Shown piece after piece: positions 17,579 to 24,637 of a DNA stretch of 64,000 nucleotides. Made by a program: the position numbers and the translations under genes. Location: NCBI RefSeq assembly GCF_003065605.1, contig NZ_CP026952.1:124001-188000 (forward strand), read 5' to 3'. The notes below the pieces were generated by a model. The model did not search any database. It worked only from the letters and a program-made list of their open reading frames with translations, and was not told the DNA's origin. Each line of letters starts with the position of its first letter. Within the stretch, counting starts at the first letter, position 1. This DNA is from Aeromicrobium chenweiae. GTDB taxonomy: Bacteria; Actinomycetota; Actinomycetes; Propionibacteriales; Nocardioidaceae.

Positions 17579-17718
17579 GGGTGTTCTCCCGGGTGGTGAA
17601 GTGGTGACACGTCACCCTAGGGCTGTGCCTGTGATCGCAGGGGGGAATCGAAAGATCGGTCCCCGGATTTTCTCCTGGAGCCAGGGCGCGATAGTATCGG
17701 CGAGGCCCTTCGGGGTGT

Positions 17719-17791
17719 GCGCCCGTAGCTCAACGGATAGAGCATCTGACTACGGATCAGAAGGTTAGGGGTTCGAATCCCTTCGGGCGCG
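17719..17791 (+). tRNA. tRNA-Arg (anticodon ACG)
   Basis: A complete cloverleaf: acceptor GCGCCCG / CGGGCGC, D arm GCTC-AACGGATA-GAGC, anticodon stem TCTGA-CTACGGA-TCAGA with anticodon ACG, and T arm AGGGG-TTCGAAT-CCCTT, then discriminator G. CCA is not encoded. ACG is read as ICG for CGU/CGC/CGA codons. The 3' part of the gene is the attachment site of the element to its right, and the left attachment copy keeps the tRNA intact. Confidence 0.96.
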
Positions 17792-17793
17792 CA
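17750..17793. other. Left attachment site (attL) within tRNA-Arg
   Basis: A 44-bp segment from the anticodon loop of tRNA-Arg to two bases past the gene recurs without mismatch at the right end of the element. The first base that differs defines each edge. Integration in the 3' half of a tRNA, leaving the gene whole, is standard for tyrosine-recombinase elements. Confidence 0.93.
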
Positions 17794-17826
17794 GAGTGCA
17801 GGTTTCTGACCAGCGCAAACAGACGG

Positions 17827-17859
17827 AGGCCCCCCGATACTTACCGGATCGGGGGGCCT
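17827..17859. terminator. Hairpin near the left end of the element
   Basis: Arms AGGCCCCCCGAT and ATCGGGGGGCCT with a nine-base loop, followed on the plus strand by TCT. It would isolate the tRNA transcript from the element. Confidence 0.7.
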
Positions 17860-17860
17860 T

Positions 17861-17878
17861 CTCTCACGAATCTCTCAC
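17861..17878 (+). repeat. Left-end CTCTCAC heptamer pair (possible integrase arm sites)
   Basis: Two copies of CTCTCAC spaced 11 bp start to start, about one DNA turn, lie 68 bp inside attL. Equivalent pairs occur near attR and once in the middle of the element. Spacing and position resemble arm-type sites of tyrosine recombinases; this is inference. Confidence 0.5.
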
Positions 17879-17968
17879 TAAGTGCACCGGCTCGGTTCAT
17901 TGAAACTGTCAGCCGTGTGCCCTATCGTCTGAGTCGTGGACGCCCGCGAGGGCCTCCCGCCCCGCCTT

Positions 17969-17999
17969 AGGCCCCGTAGACAGAATGTCGCCGGGGCCT
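17969..17999 (-). terminator. Hairpin downstream of the DUF3800 gene
   Basis: Arms AGGCCCCG and CGGGGCCT enclose 15 bases that contain a further GAC/GTC pair. It lies ten bases after the minus-strand stop codon and is a likely terminator for that gene. Confidence 0.55.
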
Positions 18000-18008
18000 T
18001 CGTGCGTC

Positions 18009-18731
18009 CTAGGGCGTCCAGGTCCACTGGTGCTCGACCTTCGGGGCGATCCTGGCCCAGAGCGATTGGTTCGCCCGAATCGCGCGCTCGTCGGTGTCGA
18101 CTGCAGTCTCTATGCGGTGGTGCAGGAAGGCGATCAGATCCGCAGCCTGAATCAAGCGACTGTGGTGCGATGGCGCGAAGTGGATCGTGTCAACGATCCG
18201 AGGAAGGGTGGAACTCAGGTACCCGGGGGTGCCGTAGTCCTTGAAGTCGGTCAGATCGCGGCGTCGGCGGTCGTGCTCATGCAATTCGTCGGCAATAACC
18301 AAGGCGACCTGATCAGTTCCGCGGGCGTAGTCGTTGACTCGCTCCAGGAGGTGTTGGAGGCACACGTCATGGGGGTCCGAAGCGCGATCGCCGTAGCGTT
18401 CAGTCAGACGCTTCCTCATCACGCCACGAAGAAAGATCTTCACGTCGTGATCGGCGATGACCTGTAACGCGCGGTTGTACATCGCGATTCGCTGGCGTGG
18501 CTTGAGTCCCTCCCAGTCGCCCTCGCCGTGGAAGAGGGGGTGGCCGTGCAGTTCGGCCTTCGAGCTGAAGCCGTCGAACTCCCACATGGCGTCACGGACA
18601 ACTTTCGCCAAGCCGGTCTCCAGACCCCGGATGGCCTCATGATGCACGGCGAGACCGCAGACGTAGTAGACGTTCTTCGAGTGGGACTCATCGACGTAGG
18701 TCAGCAACACAGGTCGAGATTGCCATGACAT
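18009..18731 (-). CDS. DUF3800 family protein
   Basis: A 240-residue protein with the two marks of DUF3800: TYVDES at residues 11-16 and LIQAADLIAFLHH toward the C-terminus. The acidic residues at both places resemble an RNase H-like or integrase-like active site; the family is common on prophages, plasmids and defence islands and its activity is not established. The ATG (MSWQSRPVLL) was chosen because upstream alternatives fall in the integrase terminator. The gene is the outermost on the left side, beyond the integrase, a usual position for accessory cargo. Confidence 0.75.
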   Translation of the reverse strand: MSWQSRPVLLTYVDESHSKNVYYVCGLAVHHEAIRGLETGLAKVVRDAMWEFDGFSSKAELHGHPLFHGEGDWEGLKPRQRIAMYNRALQVIADHDVKIFLRGVMRKRLTERYGDRASDPHDVCLQHLLERVNDYARGTDQVALVIADELHEHDRRRRDLTDFKDYGTPGYLSSTLPRIVDTIHFAPSHHSRLIQAADLIAFLHHRIETAVDTDERAIRANQSLWARIAPKVEHQWTWTP

Positions 18732-18762
18732 CAGTCGGCGCGGTGGGATCCGACACAACAAC

Positions 18763-18788
18763 GCCCCGCGAAGGTTGGTTCGCGGGGC
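18763..18788 (-). terminator. Terminator of the integrase operon
   Basis: Perfect arms GCCCCGCGAA / TTCGCGGGGC with a six-base loop, 22 bases past the integrase stop on the minus strand. Confidence 0.7.
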
Positions 18789-18809
18789 TTCTTGCTGACT
18801 TGCAACGGC

Positions 18810-19985
18810 TTACCGGACCGCTGCGAGTGCCTCACCGAGTGCCGTCGCGGCGGTCTGTGCGCCGCGCTCTGTGCTCGTCACGTACGTGGACAGGTGCACG
18901 GCCACCGTGTGCCCGAGCAGGCCCGCCGCGTCGGCCGGTGCAACGCCCGACCGGTGGAGCAGCGTCGCCACCGTGTGCCGGACGTCGTGCAGCCGCGTCG
19001 CCGGGACGTCGGCCTCCGCGCAAAGGTCCGCGAAGCGGTCGGAGAACGCCTCAGGTCGCACCGGTCGGCCCATCGCGTCCACGAGCACGTACCCGCTCTC
19101 CTCGTACGCGCTGCCAGACGCGAGCCGGTCGGCAGCCTGCCGGGCCTTCAGGGACTTCAGCAGCGCGACCGTGCCTGTGTGCATCGACTCGACCGGGACA
19201 GTGCGCCACGACGCTGCCGACTTCGGATCGTCCGTTGTGGTGCGCTTCCCGTCGAGCGCGACCCGACCCGCCTCGACCGTGACCGCGCCCTCCGTGAGGT
19301 CGACCGCCGTCCAGCGCAGCCCGAGCACCTCGGAGCGTCGCAGCCCGGAGAGTGTCAGCCGCCAACCCGCCGCCCAGTCGTCGGTGTCGGCCGTCGCGCG
19401 GAACCTCAGCAAGTCAGACGGCTCCCACACGGTCACGGTCCTGACGTCGGCGCGAGTCTTGCGCGGCGCCCGCACCCCGTCCGCGACGTTCACGGACAAC
19501 AGGCCCTCAGAGACGCCGTACGCGAGCACCTGCCGGACCGCGCCGAGCGTGAACACGATCGTGCGGTGGCTGACGCCCTTGCCGGTGCGCCCGGCTTCCG
19601 TCGCCAGCCACGTCACGAGTGCCTCTACGTCGGACCGGCCGAGGCCCTGAGCCTTGCGGCTGCCCATCCGTGCCCGGACCGGCTTCAGGACCGTCCGGTA
19701 GCCGTTGAGGGTGATCTCGCGTACGTCGCGTCTGGACTCCAGCCACCGAGCGCACAGGGCCTCGAACGTGGTCCGGTCCGGCGCGTTGTACGTCCCGCGC
19801 TTCACGTCTGCCCGAATCTCGGAGACTCGCTCCCGAGCGGCCGTCAGCGTGTCGAGGGTCTCGGTGTGCTGACGCCGTCGACCGTCCTCGCGTTCACCGA
19901 CGTCAAGCACGAGCCGATACCGCCAGCCCGTGCGCGTCTCCACGAGCCTTATCGGCTCGCCTTCCTTCGGTTTCGCCACTCTCAT
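18810..19985 (-). CDS. int: Tyrosine recombinase (integrase) of the element
   Basis: A 391-residue site-specific recombinase. An N-terminal AP2-like arm-binding region and SAM-like core-binding domain precede the catalytic domain. The catalytic residues can be placed: Arg216 in LSGLRRSE, His333 and Arg336 in LHDVRHT, His359 in LLGHT, and Tyr368 in HLSTYV. The set is complete, so the protein should be active. It acts on the tRNA-Arg sites flanking the element. Its ATG overlaps the TGA of the repressor gene, so integrase is made from the repressor transcript and may be expressed during the quiescent state. Confidence 0.95.
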   Translation of the reverse strand: MRVAKPKEGEPIRLVETRTGWRYRLVLDVGEREDGRRRQHTETLDTLTAARERVSEIRADVKRGTYNAPDRTTFEALCARWLESRRDVREITLNGYRTVLKPVRARMGSRKAQGLGRSDVEALVTWLATEAGRTGKGVSHRTIVFTLGAVRQVLAYGVSEGLLSVNVADGVRAPRKTRADVRTVTVWEPSDLLRFRATADTDDWAAGWRLTLSGLRRSEVLGLRWTAVDLTEGAVTVEAGRVALDGKRTTTDDPKSAASWRTVPVESMHTGTVALLKSLKARQAADRLASGSAYEESGYVLVDAMGRPVRPEAFSDRFADLCAEADVPATRLHDVRHTVATLLHRSGVAPADAAGLLGHTVAVHLSTYVTSTERGAQTAATALGEALAAVR

Positions 19986-20569
19986 TGTTCTCCACCCTTT
20001 CTCCGAGCGCGGGCGTTCCGCGCCTCGATGACTTGCTTTACTCGCTCGTCGGCCCGCGATTGATCGAGCGACGCGCGTGCAATGTCGCTGAGCAGTTGCA
20101 ACCGCTCGATCGGGTCCGTTGTGGTCTCCAGATGATCCGCGTACGCCCGTAGGACTCCCGCGAAATGACCTTCAATCGGTCCCTGTGTGGCCCCTGCCGA
20201 CGCATAGAACTGGGCAGGCTCGGGCACCGAGTCGAGCGGACGATGACCGGCGAACCAAGCAGCGAACGGCGCGCGCCCGTGTGCCTCCCCAGCGAGATCC
20301 ACCGACTCCCCATCCGTGTCGACGAGCGAGAGCGGCGTGACCGAGAGGACGAGTGCGAACGTCAGCCACTCCTGCGCAGAAACAGTGCGCTGACCCTTCC
20401 GCGCCCGGATCACAGCTGAGTGCTGCATCGGATGTCCGGCCTCAGTCATGCGTCGAGCGACGTCGCGATCGCTCCATAGCGTCGTGCGGGGGTCCAGTGC
20501 TTCGGCGGTTGCGCGTCGCTGAGCGATCGCCTTTCCGATTCCTCGGGCGAGTGCGGGGTCAATCTGCAT
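19982..20569 (-). CDS. Element repressor-like helix-turn-helix protein
   Basis: A 195-residue protein with an N-terminal lambda-repressor-like region (GIGKAIAQRRATAEAL ... RDVARRMTEAGHPMQHSAVIRARKG) in which the helix-turn-helix contacts DNA, followed by a helical C-terminal part rich in Arg/Lys (NARARRKGGEQ). It is transcribed away from the excisionase with a palindromic operator between them, the classic layout of a maintenance switch. A TAAACT -10 element six bases before the ATG suggests a leaderless mRNA. I infer that it keeps excisionase off. The C-terminal region shows no peptidase or metalloprotease motif for self-cleavage. Confidence 0.75.
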   Translation of the reverse strand: MQIDPALARGIGKAIAQRRATAEALDPRTTLWSDRDVARRMTEAGHPMQHSAVIRARKGQRTVSAQEWLTFALVLSVTPLSLVDTDGESVDLAGEAHGRAPFAAWFAGHRPLDSVPEPAQFYASAGATQGPIEGHFAGVLRAYADHLETTTDPIERLQLLSDIARASLDQSRADERVKQVIEARNARARRKGGEQ

Positions 20570-20575
20570 GGTGTC

Positions 20576-20595
20576 AGTTTAGTCCATCAGTGGAC
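20576..20595. promoter_or_regulatory. Divergent control region of the element: operator palindrome and leaderless promoter
   Basis: GTCCA-TCAG-TGGAC (20582-20595) is a perfect 5-bp inverted repeat midway between repressor and excisionase. On the minus strand it abuts the -10 hexamer TAAACT (20581-20576), whose expected start point is the first base of the repressor ATG. Repressor bound there would block its own promoter and possibly the rightward one. Confidence 0.6.
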
Positions 20596-20625
20596 GAAAT
20601 GAGTACAGGCGGACAGGCTGAAGTC

Positions 20626-20838
20626 ATGACGAACGCAGCAGACGAGCAAGACCGGGCCCTGACGGTGTCGGAACTCCGAGAACGCCCCTCCGTCACGGTC
20701 GAGGAGGCTGCCGAAGTTCTGAGCCTCGGTCGTGCGAGCGCCTACGCGGCGGTGAAGCGTGGCGAGATTCCGACGGTCAGGATTGGGCGCCGTCTGATCG
20801 TCCCGACGTCTGCGCTCCTGCGTCTACTCGATGCCTGA
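20626..20838 (+). CDS. Excisionase-type DNA-binding protein
   Basis: A protein of about 70 residues with the MerR-like winged fold of small excisionases: SVTVEEAAEVLSLGRASAYAAVKRGEIPTVRIGRRLIVPTSALLRLL. This pattern (helix-turn-helix, wing with RIGRRxxVP, final helix) is typical of actinobacterial Xis proteins that direct integrase toward excision. An alternative ATG 27 bases upstream would add nine residues; the operator palindrome lies just before that one, so the later start is preferred. First gene of the rightward operon. Confidence 0.85.
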   Translation: MTNAADEQDRALTVSELRERPSVTVEEAAEVLSLGRASAYAAVKRGEIPTVRIGRRLIVPTSALLRLLDA

Positions 20839-20867
20839 CAGGACCGAGAGGAGGAGGGGGATGAGTC

Positions 20868-21422
20868 GTGACGGTGCTCGACGATGGGCGAGACAACACC
20901 TACCGGGAGGCATGGTGGCGCGCGTTTCTCACCAGTCCGGGCCTTCCGTCGGGCGCGCGACTGGTCGGTGTGGTGATCTCTACGCATTCTCGCGCGAACG
21001 GCCTCCGAGCCGTCGTGTCGGCCGAAATGATCGCTGCCGAAACCGGGGCCGGTGAGTCGACAGTGAGACGTCACGTTCATTGGCTACGCGTCCACGGCTG
21101 GGTTGTAAGAACCGTGCAGGGTGGCCGCGACGGTTCTGGTCGGGTCCGTGCCAACGAGTACGCATTGACCATCTCTACTGCTCAGTCAGGTGAGCAGCTG
21201 AGCGGCCTCTCAACCAATCAGTCAGGCGAGCAGTTGAGCGTGGTCTCAACCGCTCGATCCGTGGTCTCAACCGCTCGATCTGACGTCTCAACCGCTCACT
21301 CAGGTGAGCGCCCCCCTAGTAGTTCCCCTAGAAATACCCCTCGCCGCCCTCGGCGGGTGTGGAACGCACCTGCTCCGGCGAGCGCATTCCCTCCGGGCGC
21401 GACGCGTCTGGAGACCTGGTGA
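20868..21422 (+). CDS. Winged-helix protein with internal repeats (possible replication-type initiator)
   Basis: A 184-residue protein starting at GTG, seven bases after GGAGGAGGGGG. Residues 10-100 contain a helix-turn-helix typical of phage and plasmid replication or regulatory proteins: VSAEMIAAETGAGESTVRRHVHWLRVHGWVVRTV, written here in two parts in the sequence as residues 50-83. The C-terminal part is low complexity with repeating STAQSGEQLS / STARSVV units and a basic tail. The repeats are also direct DNA repeats, so the gene could encode a DNA-binding initiator that carries its own binding sites. Function uncertain. Confidence 0.6.
   Translation: MTVLDDGRDNTYREAWWRAFLTSPGLPSGARLVGVVISTHSRANGLRAVVSAEMIAAETGAGESTVRRHVHWLRVHGWVVRTVQGGRDGSGRVRANEYALTISTAQSGEQLSGLSTNQSGEQLSVVSTARSVVSTARSDVSTAHSGERPPSSSPRNTPRRPRRVWNAPAPASAFPPGATRLETW
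21243..21300 (+). repeat. Three 21-bp direct repeats inside the winged-helix gene
   Basis: GTCTCAACCGCTC begins at 21243, 21264 and 21285, a strict 21-bp period (two DNA turns). Two longer related units (TCAGTCAGGTGAGCAG type) precede them. They encode the STARSVV repeats and could be iteron-like binding sites. Confidence 0.75.
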
Positions 21423-21442
21423 ACGACGAGAGGAACGACAGT

Positions 21443-21673
21443 ATGAGCAAGAATCGAGCACCACGAGACCGGTTCGCGCAGGGCGTGCGAGAGAGGTTCG
21501 CAGGCAGGCGGACGGTCGCCCTCCCCGCCGAGGAGATCCGAGCGAACTTGCTCAGGGGTCCCGGGGCCAAAGATCGCTGGCCGCTCAATGCCATCGAGGT
21601 AAGTCCCGTCGCGGAAGCCCTTGCCAAGGGCACGCGGCACGTGACCGCAATCGACCCGGAGGTGAAGGCATGA
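21443..21673 (+). CDS. Hypothetical small basic protein of the element
   Basis: A 76-residue protein beginning MSKNRAPRDRFAQGVRERFA. It is basic at the N-terminus and has no membrane segment or recognised domain. GAGAGGAACGACAGT precedes the ATG. The stop overlaps the next ATG (ATGA), placing it in a tightly packed rightward operon typical of phage-like DNA. Confidence 0.6.
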   Translation: MSKNRAPRDRFAQGVRERFAGRRTVALPAEEIRANLLRGPGAKDRWPLNAIEVSPVAEALAKGTRHVTAIDPEVKA

Positions 21674-21891
21674 CGGGCTTTCAGCACTCGATCCCGCTCG
21701 GACGCGCGGACGTGAAACTCAACGCCCAGCAAAGGGAGGCATGCGAGCGCGCCGAGCGTGGGCACCTGCTGTCCGAAGCGCAGCGCGGCGCCTTGCAAGC
21801 AGCATCGGTGTACGCCAATCCCGCAGACGCCCGCAGGGCTCAGGCGGCTTTGGATGACGAAGGCAACCGCAACGGTCGGAGGGAGCGCTGA
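21670..21891 (+). CDS. Hypothetical small protein of the element
   Basis: A 73-residue, mostly helical, charged protein (MTGFQHSIPLGRADVKLNAQ...), ending in a basic tail NRNGRRER. It is coupled on both sides, by ATGA to the gene before and by TGATG to the gene after. No family is recognised. Confidence 0.6.
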   Translation: MTGFQHSIPLGRADVKLNAQQREACERAERGHLLSEAQRGALQAASVYANPADARRAQAALDDEGNRNGRRER

Positions 21892-22580
21892 TGAGCACCG
21901 TTACTGATCGCCAGCCCGAAGTCATTGCGATAGACGCACGGATTGCCAAGGCCCGGGAGCAAGAGCGCACCCTCGCGGACAAGTCGGCCAAGGCCGCGAC
22001 GAAGTATCGCGCGGCCTACGCCAAGTGGGAGGCGGAAGCCATCGCCGCTGAACTTGCGGGAAAGGATCCGAAACCGGCTCCGCCTCCGCCGGACGAGACG
22101 ACTCGCAGGCTCGTGATGCAGAGGCTGCGCGCTCAGATCGACCGGGACATCGTTGAGCGCCGCCGTGCGATAGTCAGCGCTGCCGACACGATCCGGGAGG
22201 GGGTTGAGCGCGAGGCAGCCGAGATCGTTGCGGGGGCGCGGGGACCGCTGGAGGAACTGCGCGAGGCCGCCCTGGTCCTCCGGCGATTGATCGGTGCACT
22301 CGACGAGATCGCCGACGCGCGGCAATCGCTGGACCCCTACCAAGCGACTCCTCTTCGTCGCCCGCCTGTGGTCGATCTCTCGACCCTCGTTGGCGCGATT
22401 GACCACGGCCTGAGTGCAGTTTTGGAGGGCAGGGACACCCATGAACGTCGGACTCTCGGGGTCCAGTCCGGCTCGACACTCGACGTTCCGCCCACGGAGG
22501 GGCGGGAGCCCGCATCCGAGACAACGCCTACGACCGTCGCCGTTGGCATCGTCCGGACGGCTCACGGAGCCGAATTGTGA
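21891..22580 (+). CDS. Hypothetical coiled-coil protein of the element
   Basis: A 229-residue protein. Residues 10-60 and 85-145 are long charged helices (IDARIAKAREQERTLADKSA; EEAAEIVAGARGPLEELREA-like heptads) that should form coiled coils; a proline-rich hinge (KPAPPPPDE) lies between them and the last 60 residues are probably disordered. The size and shape recall phage scaffold or structural accessory proteins, but no family match is evident. It overlaps neighbours at both ends. Confidence 0.6.
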   Translation: MSTVTDRQPEVIAIDARIAKAREQERTLADKSAKAATKYRAAYAKWEAEAIAAELAGKDPKPAPPPPDETTRRLVMQRLRAQIDRDIVERRRAIVSAADTIREGVEREAAEIVAGARGPLEELREAALVLRRLIGALDEIADARQSLDPYQATPLRRPPVVDLSTLVGAIDHGLSAVLEGRDTHERRTLGVQSGSTLDVPPTEGREPASETTPTTVAVGIVRTAHGAEL

Positions 22581-23011
22581 CCGCCGCCAGTCCTGTTGTG
22601 TCCTCAGAGGTCCACCCTGAGAATCTCAGCCCGGCCCAGGAGATCGCTGTGCGAGTACTGGTGACGACAGGCTCCACCGCTGCGGCGGCGACCGCAGCCG
22701 ACGTAACGGAGCGCTCAGTACGCCGGTGGCTAGCCGATGCCGGGTTTCGGGTCGCCTATCGGGCTGCGGGGCGCGCTGCTGCCTCTGAAGCGGTTTCCGC
22801 GCTGCTTGCTGCTCAGGGTGAGGCCGTCGCGGCGCTTCGGAAGGCGCTCACTGCGGAGTCGGCAGCCACACGCGTGCGGGCGGCGCGCGCGTTGCTGGAG
22901 GTCGGCCGTCACGTCCTTGACGAGGACATCGAGGAGCGGATCGAACGGCTGGAGGAGGTGACCCGGTGGCAGCAGGATCGCGACACAGGTCTGACCGCGC
23001 TGCCCGCCTGA
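22577..23011 (+). CDS. Helix-turn-helix protein resembling phage small-terminase N-domain
   Basis: A 144-residue protein with GTG start overlapping the previous stop (GTGA). After an acidic start, LSPAQEIAVRVLVTTGSTAAAATAADVTERSVRRWLADAGFRVAYR forms a homeodomain-like helix-turn-helix, then a long helical stretch and the acidic DEDIEERIERLEEVTRW. This layout is common in phage small terminase subunits and related proteins on satellites. If so, it might redirect packaging of a helper phage. A plain DNA-binding regulator is the alternative. No large terminase is nearby. Confidence 0.5.
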   Translation: MTAASPVVSSEVHPENLSPAQEIAVRVLVTTGSTAAAATAADVTERSVRRWLADAGFRVAYRAAGRAAASEAVSALLAAQGEAVAALRKALTAESAATRVRAARALLEVGRHVLDEDIEERIERLEEVTRWQQDRDTGLTALPA

Positions 23012-23274
23012 GCGCACTGGAGGCGACCGTCGCCACCCCAGCGCCGGACGGCGATCCGACACTAGGCGACCTCGTCGTCCGGCTCGACGCGCCGGTCCAG
23101 GAGGTGCTCCGAGGGTGGCTGGCAGCGCTCGCAGCGCCGATGGGCTCCGCCGACCGCGCCCGCGTCTGCTGCAAGGTGCACGGCCTCCGCAGAGTCTGGG
23201 CATGGCTCAGGCGGGGTGTCCCGCTCACCGCCGCTGACGTCGTCCTGATCGAGCAGGAACACTCCTGCCGCTAG
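22966..23274 (+). CDS. Hypothetical small protein of the element
   Basis: A 102-residue protein starting at GTG 46 bases inside the previous gene. It is helical with two tryptophan-rich segments (EVLRGWLAALAAPM; LRRVWAWLRRGVPLTAADVV) and two adjacent cysteines. No family is recognised. It closes the rightward run of overlapping genes. Confidence 0.45.
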   Translation: MAAGSRHRSDRAARLSALEATVATPAPDGDPTLGDLVVRLDAPVQEVLRGWLAALAAPMGSADRARVCCKVHGLRRVWAWLRRGVPLTAADVVLIEQEHSCR

Positions 23275-23414
23275 ACCGCCCGCCGAGGACCGGCCACCTC
23301 GGCGGGCACCGCCGTAGTTGTCCTCGTCGTCGGGACAACCTTTGACACCGAAGATGACACAGGCATGGATGAGTCAGATCTTTTTTCGCGGCCGGTCGGG
23401 CCAACACGGGTGGC

Positions 23415-23564
23415 GTGGTTCGGCGGGCGACCGCAGACGTCGAGCGCTACGTCGGTCTGGAGAAACTCATCGCGGAGTGCAGGGTGCGCGGCTTTCACGT
23501 AATTGCGACCGGAGACCAGATTGTGATCCTCTGCCACGAGGGCGAACTCGGTATCCACTACTAA
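23415..23564 (+). CDS. Possible 49-residue protein of the element
   Basis: A short frame from GTG with sequence VVRRATADVERYVGLEKLIA then ECRVRGFHVIATGDQIVILC and HEGELGIHY. The pattern helix-strand-strand is compact and looks protein-like, and an in-frame stop 45 bases upstream sets the limit. There is no convincing ribosome-binding site, so it is tentative. Confidence 0.35.
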   Translation: MVRRATADVERYVGLEKLIAECRVRGFHVIATGDQIVILCHEGELGIHY

Positions 23565-23589
23565 GACAACAGACCCAGGGGGGCCTGTC

Positions 23590-23607
23590 GTGAGAGATGG
23601 GTGAGAG
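23590..23607 (-). repeat. Central CTCTCAC heptamer pair, inverted
   Basis: Two GTGAGAG copies (the complement of CTCTCAC) spaced 11 bp, next to GGGGGGCC as at the left end. It marks the junction between the phage-like core and the cargo genes. Confidence 0.5.
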
Positions 23608-23797
23608 ACCGGCCCACAAGTCCCCATTCGCCGCTAACTAATCGCCCATTCTCGCTGGTCAGCGCCATGTGTGTGACGCGCACAGGGCAAGAGCGTCTCG
23701 TTAACCTTCTGATCGACACACAGACTGGCGTGGCATCGCTCGTCTGGCCGATGAAAACGAACGTCGTGACACCCGCTCACAGATAACATCGCCGGCT

Positions 23798-24637
23798 ATG
23801 AGTCAAACACTTGTCCAGGATGTGACGGCTGCACTCGGGCTGGAGGACGTGACACCGCTGATCCAGGGCGGTCAGAAGATTGTTCTCAAGTGCACGCTCA
23901 GCGGGGCTGAAGCCGTCGCCAAGATCGTGCTTGTGAGTAACGATCCGAACGGTCGGATCACCTCAGAGCGCGCCCATCGTGAGGTCGAATTGCTATCGAC
24001 GGTGGATTCGCCTCGCGTCGTGAAAGTCCTGACCGACGCTGTCGAAATCGGTGATCCGACGGAGGCCGTCTGCTGGGTCGAGGAGTACCTCGATGGGCAA
24101 GATGTCCGTCAGACTCTCAACACGATCTGGTCGGAGGACGACGTCTGGACGCTCCTTGGCGACATCGCGGTTGCGCTGGAGGCGTGCCATGAGTTAGACG
24201 TCGTACATCGCGACTTGTCCGCTGGCAACGTTCGGAAGACAGCGGACGGACGTTTCGTACTGATGGACCCCGGTCTCGCGCGGCACTTGGAGCGAACCGC
24301 GATAACGGGTCATTTCCAGCCTGGTACCCCAGGATGGCGATCCCCCGAGCACGTCCCAGGGGGCGAGCCTTCGCCTGCGAGCGACATCTTTGCTCTAGGC
24401 ATCCTTGCCTTCTATGCGCTCACTGGCGGTTTCCCAGTCGACCCCAACGGTGCGCCGGGCGAGTACGACCGTCGGCTCACCGATGAGCAGGCTGCTCCTA
24501 TCAAGTCGGTTGCGGCAGGGGTTTCCGACCAACTGGCACAAGTCATCGACACGTGTTTACAGCGGCAACCTGCCCGACGCTTCCTAGACGGACGCGAACT
24601 GAGAGAACGAATCGCAACGATCAGAGGAGAGTCCTGA
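23798..24637 (+). CDS. Ser/Thr protein kinase of the element cargo
   Basis: A 279-residue, soluble, single-domain Hanks-type kinase. Visible elements: invariant Lys42 (AVAKIVL), Glu64 or Glu62 in REVELL, catalytic HRDLSAGN (His137, Asp139, Asn144), the metal motif as DPG (Asp157, in place of DFG), a P+1/APE-like GTPGWRSPEH, and DIFALGILAFYALTG. The glycine loop is degenerate (IQGGQKIVLK). There is no membrane helix or PASTA region, unlike housekeeping PknA/PknB kinases. TAACAT nine bases before the ATG could be its own -10. Its TGA overlaps the ATG of the next gene. Kinases of this kind occur in phage-defence modules such as Stk2; role here is inferred. Confidence 0.85.
   Translation: MSQTLVQDVTAALGLEDVTPLIQGGQKIVLKCTLSGAEAVAKIVLVSNDPNGRITSERAHREVELLSTVDSPRVVKVLTDAVEIGDPTEAVCWVEEYLDGQDVRQTLNTIWSEDDVWTLLGDIAVALEACHELDVVHRDLSAGNVRKTADGRFVLMDPGLARHLERTAITGHFQPGTPGWRSPEHVPGGEPSPASDIFALGILAFYALTGGFPVDPNGAPGEYDRRLTDEQAAPIKSVAAGVSDQLAQVIDTCLQRQPARRFLDGRELRERIATIRGES

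Noticed and set aside
18732..18761. Upstream TTG start for the DUF3800 gene
   Set aside because: It would lie against the integrase terminator hairpin; the ATG at 18731 leads directly into the family motif.
21181..21310. Repeats in the winged-helix gene as a CRISPR array
   Set aside because: Repeat and spacer lengths are not constant, the period is 21 bp in the regular part and the repeats are in frame with the protein; no cas genes.
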